Under the pieces are notes generated by a model. It searched no databases, was not told the origin of the DNA, and worked only from the letters and a program-made list of their open reading frames with translations. A stretch of 64,000 nt of DNA from Vicinamibacterales bacterium. Its GTDB lineage: Bacteria > Acidobacteriota > Vicinamibacteria > Vicinamibacterales > SCN-69-37. This document shows, in pieces, positions 59,119-64,000 of the stretch. The position numbers and the translations under genes are program-made. The stretch is from assembly GCA_030827135.1 (NCBI GenBank), contig JAURFE010000003.1, positions 200,923 to 264,922 on the forward strand, given 5' to 3'. The stretch's first letter is position 1. Every line of letters begins with the position of its first letter.

Positions 59119-60927
59119 TTACGGGATGCGCCCGAGCCAGCGCAGCGGCGCCAGGGTCAGCGACGGGAAGTAGGTGATCAGCAGCACACTGATCGCCAGG
59201 ATGATCAGCATCGGCAGCGCGGCGCGCATGACTTCGAACGCCGGCCGCTGGAATCGCACAGAGGCCAGCAGCAGGTTCAACCCCAGTGGCGGCGTCAGGT
59301 ACCCAAGTTCAAGATTGGCGACAAAGATGATGCCGAGGTGAATCGGATCGATCTGGTACACCTCCGCCACACCGGCAATCAGCGGCACGACGATCACGAT
59401 GGCCGAAAACACGTCCATCACGCAGCCCACCAGCAGCAGGAAGATGTTCAGCGCCAGCAGGAACATCAGGGGCGACTCGACATGTTCGGTGGTCCACGCG
59501 ATCAGGGCATCGGGCACCTGGGCGTTGACCATGTAGTTGGTCAGGCCGACAGCGACAGCCAGGATCACGAGGACGCCGCCAACCAGACCCACGGAGTCAG
59601 CCGTCACATTCACGACGTCCCGCATCGAGGCCAGATCCCGGTGGATGAAACGCTGCATGATAAACGCATACAGCGCGGCCACGGCTGCGGATTCCACCGG
59701 TGTTGCGTAGCCGCCCAGCAACACCGTCATCACCACGACCGGCAGGCCGATTTCCCACTTGGCGTTCCAGAACGCCGCCAGCGCTTCACCGGCCACAAAT
59801 GGCGGACGCACCGCGCCGGCCTTAATGGCCTCACGCACACCGTACGCCGACAACATCACCAGCATCAGCAGGCCGGGCACCATCCCGCCGATGAACAAGT
59901 CCTCCATCGACAGGTTGGCGATGATGGCGTACAGAATCAGCGGCAGCGACATGGGGAACAACAGGCCGAGTGATCCCGCCGACGTCAACAGGCCGATCGA
60001 AAAGCGCTCGCGATACCCGTCCTTGAGCAGGGCCGGCAGCAACAGGCCACCCAGCGCCAGAATCGTCACGCCCGACCCGCCGGTCAGCAGCGTGAAGAAC
60101 GCGCACAAGGCCACCGAGGCCACCGCGGTCCCCCCCGGCAGCCAGCCCACCCACGCACGGAACAGCCGCAGGAGTCGTTCGGACGACTTGCCTTCGGCCA
60201 GCAGGTACCCCGCCAGCGTGAACAATGGAATCGTCGCCAGACCGGCCGACCCCGTCAGTTCCTGATACGCGGTAATCAACAGCACCGTCGGCTTGCTGCC
60301 CTGCGCCATGAACAGGACGGCTGCCGCCCCGCCCAGGAGCACAAAGATCGGCGCACCGAGCAGCGCGGCCACCACCAGCCCCGCCAGCCACGGCCACGCG
60401 GGGGCCCCATCAAGCAACTCGGGATGTGTCGCGATCCAATAGCCGCCGAGCGGGCCAGCCAGCGCAATCGCACGGCCGACCCACGACGTGGACGCACTCC
60501 ACATCAGACGCGCGGCAATGAGTCCAAACGAAATCGGCAGCACCAGATCCGCGACCCACACCGGCACGCCGGCGGCAATCTCGGTGCCGTCCACACGATC
60601 CAATGTGACCAGATTGATCCCGCCAACCGCGAACACCGTCGCGACCGCCGCGCCCGCAATGGCCGCCACGAACTTCGCCGCACCCGCCGTCCGGCTGTGC
60701 GCCAGAAACTCGCCGGTGGCCAGCGACAGCAACTTGCCGTCGCGTGCGGCAATCGCCGCCCCCAGCATCCCCACCCACATCGTCAGGTGCTGCGCAAACG
60801 GCGCGGCGCCGGGAATCCCCGTCGCAAACCACTTGCGCAGCACGATCTCGCCGAGCGGAATGACGATGATGCCGGCCATCGCCAGGAGGGCGATGGAATT
60901 CTCGAACCTGACGAGGGCCGGGCGCAC
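59119..60927 (-). CDS. TRAP transporter fused permease, DctQ-DctM type
   Basis: This 602-residue protein starts at GTG 60927, 1 nt after the dctP stop. The first 165 residues form the small-subunit DctQ-like region (GEIVLRKWFATGIPGAAPFA, HLTMWVGMLGAAIAARDGK). The rest is the DctM large subunit with TIPLFTLAGYLLAEGKSSER, FFTLLTGGSGVTILALGGLL, LGLLFPMSLPLILYA and LELGYLTPPLGLNLLLASVR. It carries the Na+-dependent transport of the substrate captured by the DctP-type protein. Confidence 0.93.
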   Translation of the reverse strand: MRPALVRFENSIALLAMAGIIVIPLGEIVLRKWFATGIPGAAPFAQHLTMWVGMLGAAIAARDGKLLSLATGEFLAHSRTAGAAKFVAAIAGAAVATVFAVGGINLVTLDRVDGTEIAAGVPVWVADLVLPISFGLIAARLMWSASTSWVGRAIALAGPLGGYWIATHPELLDGAPAWPWLAGLVVAALLGAPIFVLLGGAAAVLFMAQGSKPTVLLITAYQELTGSAGLATIPLFTLAGYLLAEGKSSERLLRLFRAWVGWLPGGTAVASVALCAFFTLLTGGSGVTILALGGLLLPALLKDGYRERFSIGLLTSAGSLGLLFPMSLPLILYAIIANLSMEDLFIGGMVPGLLMLVMLSAYGVREAIKAGAVRPPFVAGEALAAFWNAKWEIGLPVVVMTVLLGGYATPVESAAVAALYAFIMQRFIHRDLASMRDVVNVTADSVGLVGGVLVILAVAVGLTNYMVNAQVPDALIAWTTEHVESPLMFLLALNIFLLLVGCVMDVFSAIVIVVPLIAGVAEVYQIDPIHLGIIFVANLELGYLTPPLGLNLLLASVRFQRPAFEVMRAALPMLIILAISVLLITYFPSLTLAPLRWLGRIP

Positions 60928-60928
60928 C

Positions 60929-61963
60929 TTACTTGCCGCCCTTGGTCTTGCGATACGCGTTGCGGGCGTTCATCGCGGCGTCGAACACATCCGCCGGCAC
61001 CATCGTGCCGCGCATCGATGACACAAGCGTCTCGGCCGTCTTGCGGAACTCCACATTGGCGGCCGGCGTGAGCGTCGTGACCTTGAGCCCACGCTGTTGC
61101 ATCGTGCCGACAGCGGTCGCGTCGAGTTTCGGCGCTTCGTTCATGAAACGTGTTTCAAGCTTGTTCGCCTCCGCCAGGATCTTCGGGCGATCGGCTGCAT
61201 CGATCTTGTTCCACGCGTCGTTGGTCATGACGGTCGCACCAAGCAGCGGCGCAAGTTTGACGTCGAGCAGGAACGGCGCATCACGGAAGATCTGCAACAT
61301 CGACGCCCCGTACGCGGGCGTGGGCGCGGCTTCGATCATCCCGCGCTTGAGGCCGCCCACCATGTCGTTGAAGGACAGCGGAATCGGCTGGAAGCCGTTC
61401 GCCTTGTACCACTGCACCGACTTGTCGTCCCCTTCAGTCGTGTAGAGCTTCACGGCCTTCAGGTCGGCCAGCGTCCTGATTTCCTTCTTTGAAAACAACT
61501 GCACCCAGCCGCCGTTGCCCCAATTGAGCACCTTGTAGCCGTTTTTCTCGATGCGCTGCGTCATCGTCGGGCGCATCGCCGAGAACACGGCGCGCATTTC
61601 GTCGTCGTTCTCAAGGAAAAACGGCATCCCGAACACATCCACGGCGTCGTCAATCCTGGCCAGGCCGGGCGGGAGCAATAGCGCCGCCTGGAGTTCGCCG
61701 ACGGCGGGACTCATCATCTTGACGGTCGAGGCTTCGGTGCCGAGCGTGCCGCCCGGATACACGCGCAACGTCACACGGGCCTCCGTCACCTTCGACCAGG
61801 CATCACCCATGTCGAGCAACGCCTTGTGCCACGCCGAATTCGCGGGGGCAAATGTCGCGAGCTTGATGGTCACCGCGGCGCGGGCGGAGACTGACGAGGT
61901 CAGCACCACCACAGCCGCAAGGGCGGCGGCGGGAACAGCGAACGTGCGCAAGGTCTTCATCAT
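60929..61963 (-). CDS. TRAP transporter substrate-binding protein, DctP family
   Basis: This 344-residue periplasmic protein has a signal peptide (TFAVPAAALAAVVVLTSSVS). The DctP features are TIKLATFAPANSAWHKALLD, ARVTLRVYPGGTLG, NWGNGGWVQLFSKKEI and GGLKRGMIEAAPTPAYGASM, the last being near the carboxylate-binding Arg region. Start ATG 61963 or 61960; the ATG overlaps the TatT stop. The substrate is probably an organic acid but is not determined. Confidence 0.93.
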   Translation of the reverse strand: MMKTLRTFAVPAAALAAVVVLTSSVSARAAVTIKLATFAPANSAWHKALLDMGDAWSKVTEARVTLRVYPGGTLGTEASTVKMMSPAVGELQAALLLPPGLARIDDAVDVFGMPFFLENDDEMRAVFSAMRPTMTQRIEKNGYKVLNWGNGGWVQLFSKKEIRTLADLKAVKLYTTEGDDKSVQWYKANGFQPIPLSFNDMVGGLKRGMIEAAPTPAYGASMLQIFRDAPFLLDVKLAPLLGATVMTNDAWNKIDAADRPKILAEANKLETRFMNEAPKLDATAVGTMQQRGLKVTTLTPAANVEFRKTAETLVSSMRGTMVPADVFDAAMNARNAYRKTKGGK

Positions 61964-62886
61964 CGTGAGTACTCCATGTCCTTCAGGAACAAATAATCGA
62001 TCTGGTCCAGCAACGCGCGTGCGCGCCGCTGCAACAGCATCGTCGTCAATCGCTCGGCGGGATTCGCGTCCGGATCCACGGCGAGCGCGGCAGTCATCAG
62101 CGTCTCGAACTCGGCCCGATCCTGCCGGGGCACCGACACCGCCATCGCCAGCGAAATATACGGGCCCGGCGACAGGCCTTTCTGCAGCGCCACCGCGCGA
62201 TCAAAGTGCCGGCGCGCTTCATCCTGCGACCCGCCCAGCAGTTCCTGGCCGTTGAGCGTGATCATCAGTTCGTGCAGCGCACCGTTCCACCAGCCCGGAT
62301 CAAGGGCGAGTCCGCGCTCGGCCATCGCCCGCACGGCCGGGAAGTCAATGGCCAGCGTATCAGGACTCAGCGACATCGCCAGGCCCCAGGACGCCGCGGA
62401 CCAATAGAGGAGCTCGACGTCCTCCTTCCTGGCCTTGGTGAGGGCATTCGCCGGATCGATCAACAGCGCCTGCGTGGATCCCTTGAAACGCTCTTCGAGC
62501 GCCCGCTGACAGTACCCGTGCGCGCGCATATACATCTTGAGCGTGCGCTCGTCGATCGCCTTCGCCGCCTCGCGATTGGTGTAGCGCACCAGGTCGGCGT
62601 CGGTCGCCAGGTAACCGTAGGCATAGGAGGTGAAGCCGCTGCAGGTCGCCCGCAGGAGCGGGACATGCTTCGGGATGGACTCCAGCAGCGACTCGTACGT
62701 CTTGAGGCCGAACGGCACGGCCTCGCGCACGAGTTCGGGGTCGTTGTCGGACGTCATCGACGTGCCACCTGCCGACAGGGTGTCCGCCACCATCTTCGTG
62801 GCCTTGTTCGAGATCAGGGAACAGCCTGACATGGTGACCACGACCACGACACCGCCGACCGCCCGCTTCCACCGTGCTGCCATCAT
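61960..62886 (-). CDS. TRAP transporter T-component (TatT) family lipoprotein
   Basis: This 308-residue protein starts at ATG 62886 or 62883 (an in-frame TTG lies at 62889). The lipoprotein signal ends TMSGCS. TatT family features follow: NKATKMVADTLSAGGTSMTS, FGLKTYESLLESIPKHVPLL, SCIGFTSY-like TCSGFTSYAYGYLATDAD, and SAASWGLAMSLSPDTLA. The protein is helical and TPR-like. In other bacteria it forms a periplasmic trimer binding DctP-type proteins. It is the first gene of the TRAP operon. Confidence 0.92.
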   Translation of the reverse strand: MMAARWKRAVGGVVVVVTMSGCSLISNKATKMVADTLSAGGTSMTSDNDPELVREAVPFGLKTYESLLESIPKHVPLLRATCSGFTSYAYGYLATDADLVRYTNREAAKAIDERTLKMYMRAHGYCQRALEERFKGSTQALLIDPANALTKARKEDVELLYWSAASWGLAMSLSPDTLAIDFPAVRAMAERGLALDPGWWNGALHELMITLNGQELLGGSQDEARRHFDRAVALQKGLSPGPYISLAMAVSVPRQDRAEFETLMTAALAVDPDANPAERLTTMLLQRRARALLDQIDYLFLKDMEYSR

Positions 62887-62997
62887 CAAATCGCCCGCCT
62901 CCCGGGAACTTTTGAGTGTGCCACAACCCCGCCGGGGGCTGGCAACCCCTGTCGCCGCGCGGGCGAGACAGCCACGATGACGACCTCTGAAGCGACG

Positions 62998-64000
62998 CTA
63001 CGTGAGCCGCGCCGCGAGCGTCCGGAGCGCCGCAGCGAGTCGATCGGCGTCAGCCGCGGTGTTGTAGAGCGTGGGCGTCACCCGCACACAGTCGCCTTTC
63101 GCCAGCCCGGTGCGCCAGTGGGTGAAGATCCCGAATTCATCGAGCAACGCGCCAGTGATCGCGACATTGGCCTCCCGGGTGCCTCGGCCATGCAGCCGGA
63201 AGCCCGTAAGGGCCCCAACCATCCCGGGCTCGTCGGGGGTCAGAATATCGATGCCCGTCACGTCGCGCACGGCGCCGACCCACCGGTCGCGCAGGTACCG
63301 CAATCGGGCGGCTTTGTGCGTCATGCCGATTGACGCCTGAAACGCCAGCGCGTCTGGAATGGTCAGAATGGCGGCGAAGTTCGTGGTGCCCGTGTGCAAG
63401 CGGCTGTCGATGCTCTGCAGCGATCCGGGATCACCATGCGCCCGATCGATCGCGTCCAGCCGGCCTTCACGGATGTACATGACGCCCACGCCCACAGGGG
63501 CGCCAACCCACTTGTGCAGGTTGAGCCCCACATAATCCGCATCCAGATCCGCCATCGTCAGCGGCACCTGCCCGAAGGAGTGGGCGGCGTCCACGATCAC
63601 ATCAATGCCACGGGGACGGGCGATGGCAACAATCTCCTTCACGGGCAACACGAGACCGGTTTTGTTGTTGCAGTGGGTCACGAGCAGCACACGCGTCTTC
63701 GGATGTGCGTCGAGCACGCGGCGGTAGGCCTCAAGCACCGACTGGTTCGTCGCCGGTTCTGGTATGTCGAACGTCACCAGTGTGGCACCGGTACGGGCCG
63801 CCAGGGCGTTCATCGCAAACTGCATCGCGTTGTAATCCAGGTCGGCGTACACGATGGTGTCGCCCGTCTTCACGCCGTTGTACTGCCCGATCAACGCCTG
63901 CAGCGCCTCCGTGGCGTTTCGTGAAAACGTGATCTCGTGTGGTGTGGCGCCGAGGAACGTGGCGACCTGCGCGCGCACCTGCGCCGACAAGGCGGGAAAT
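62998..64000 (-). CDS. class V aminotransferase-fold PLP enzyme, N-terminus outside the window
   Basis: At least 334 residues are present, running through the window end without a start codon (FPALSAQVRAQVATFLG at the edge). Family signs are TFSRNATEALQALIGQ, then DVIVDAAHSFGQVPL with the cofactor Asp and LNLHKWVGAPVGVGVMY with the Schiff-base Lys. The order matches isopenicillin-N-epimerase/cysteine-desulfurase-like enzymes. GTTNFAAILTIPDALAF follows. Substrate not known. A 108-nt gap separates it from the TatT gene on the same strand. Confidence 0.9.
   Translation of the reverse strand, partial: FPALSAQVRAQVATFLGATPHEITFSRNATEALQALIGQYNGVKTGDTIVYADLDYNAMQFAMNALAARTGATLVTFDIPEPATNQSVLEAYRRVLDAHPKTRVLLVTHCNNKTGLVLPVKEIVAIARPRGIDVIVDAAHSFGQVPLTMADLDADYVGLNLHKWVGAPVGVGVMYIREGRLDAIDRAHGDPGSLQSIDSRLHTGTTNFAAILTIPDALAFQASIGMTHKAARLRYLRDRWVGAVRDVTGIDILTPDEPGMVGALTGFRLHGRGTREANVAITGALLDEFGIFTHWRTGLAKGDCVRVTPTLYNTAADADRLAAALRTLAARLT

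Overview
The window is GC-rich, densely coding bacterial chromosome, most likely from an Acidobacteriota of the Vicinamibacteria type. This placement is an inference from gene families. The window holds VWFA-related proteins of the acidobacterial type, an 887-codon ADOP-type FtsX permease reading frame, two very large TonB-dependent receptors with an N-terminal carboxypeptidase-regulatory-like domain, a tricorn-like peptidase, a sulfatase-TPR fusion and several secreted amidohydrolases and peptidases. I see no rRNA, tRNA, phage, IS element or CRISPR array.

Layout. 1-6213: tail of an RRM protein, a small basic protein, an S9 peptidase, a DUF4126 membrane protein and a HEAT/cyclophilin lipoprotein. 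6276-12250: small membrane protein, VOC protein, a possible structured minus-strand RNA, serine hydrolase, gamma-glutamyltransferase and a cation/proton antiporter. 12516-20054: VWFA protein, UMF1-type MFS transporter, TIGR01777 epimerase, amidohydrolase, SLC1-type symporter. 20176-27531: tricorn peptidase, second amidohydrolase, RsmE and a MATE exporter. 27532-33597: decayed gene, Cys-rich protein, sulfatase-TPR protein, small membrane protein coupled to a TonB receptor. 33717-43545: FmdB-like zinc ribbon, P1B ATPase, truncated DUF6265 gene, nitrilase, rhomboid protease, ADOP permease, XdhC, VWFA protein. 43625-54451: second TonB receptor, MocA-like/NhaA/BCP operon, TAXI-TRAP transporter, release factor 3. 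54599-58156: four-gene minor pilin operon. 58164-64000: EEP hydrolase, DctP-type TRAP operon with TatT, class V aminotransferase (cut by the window end).

Functionally this looks like a heterotrophic scavenger. Exported peptidases (S9, tricorn, GGT) and amidohydrolases make small products. TonB receptors, two TRAP systems and an SLC1 symporter could import them.

The most unusual signals are outside the genes. (1) A dispersed family of short palindromes, with an 8-bp stem and 7-nt spacer, whose stem bases change in compensating pairs (GGCGCGCT, GGCCCGCT, GGCACGCT, GACGCGCT) and which often supplies the stop codon of the adjacent gene. (2) A recurrent TANNNT box 6-8 nt before start codons that lack a ribosome binding site, suggesting widespread leaderless mRNAs. 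(3) Period-8 and period-7 minisatellites between and inside gene ends, one translated at the start of a PilW-like pilin, where unit loss or gain would shift the frame. (4) A minus-strand structured region at 7227-7484 with two tiny overlapping ORFs and an intrinsic terminator.
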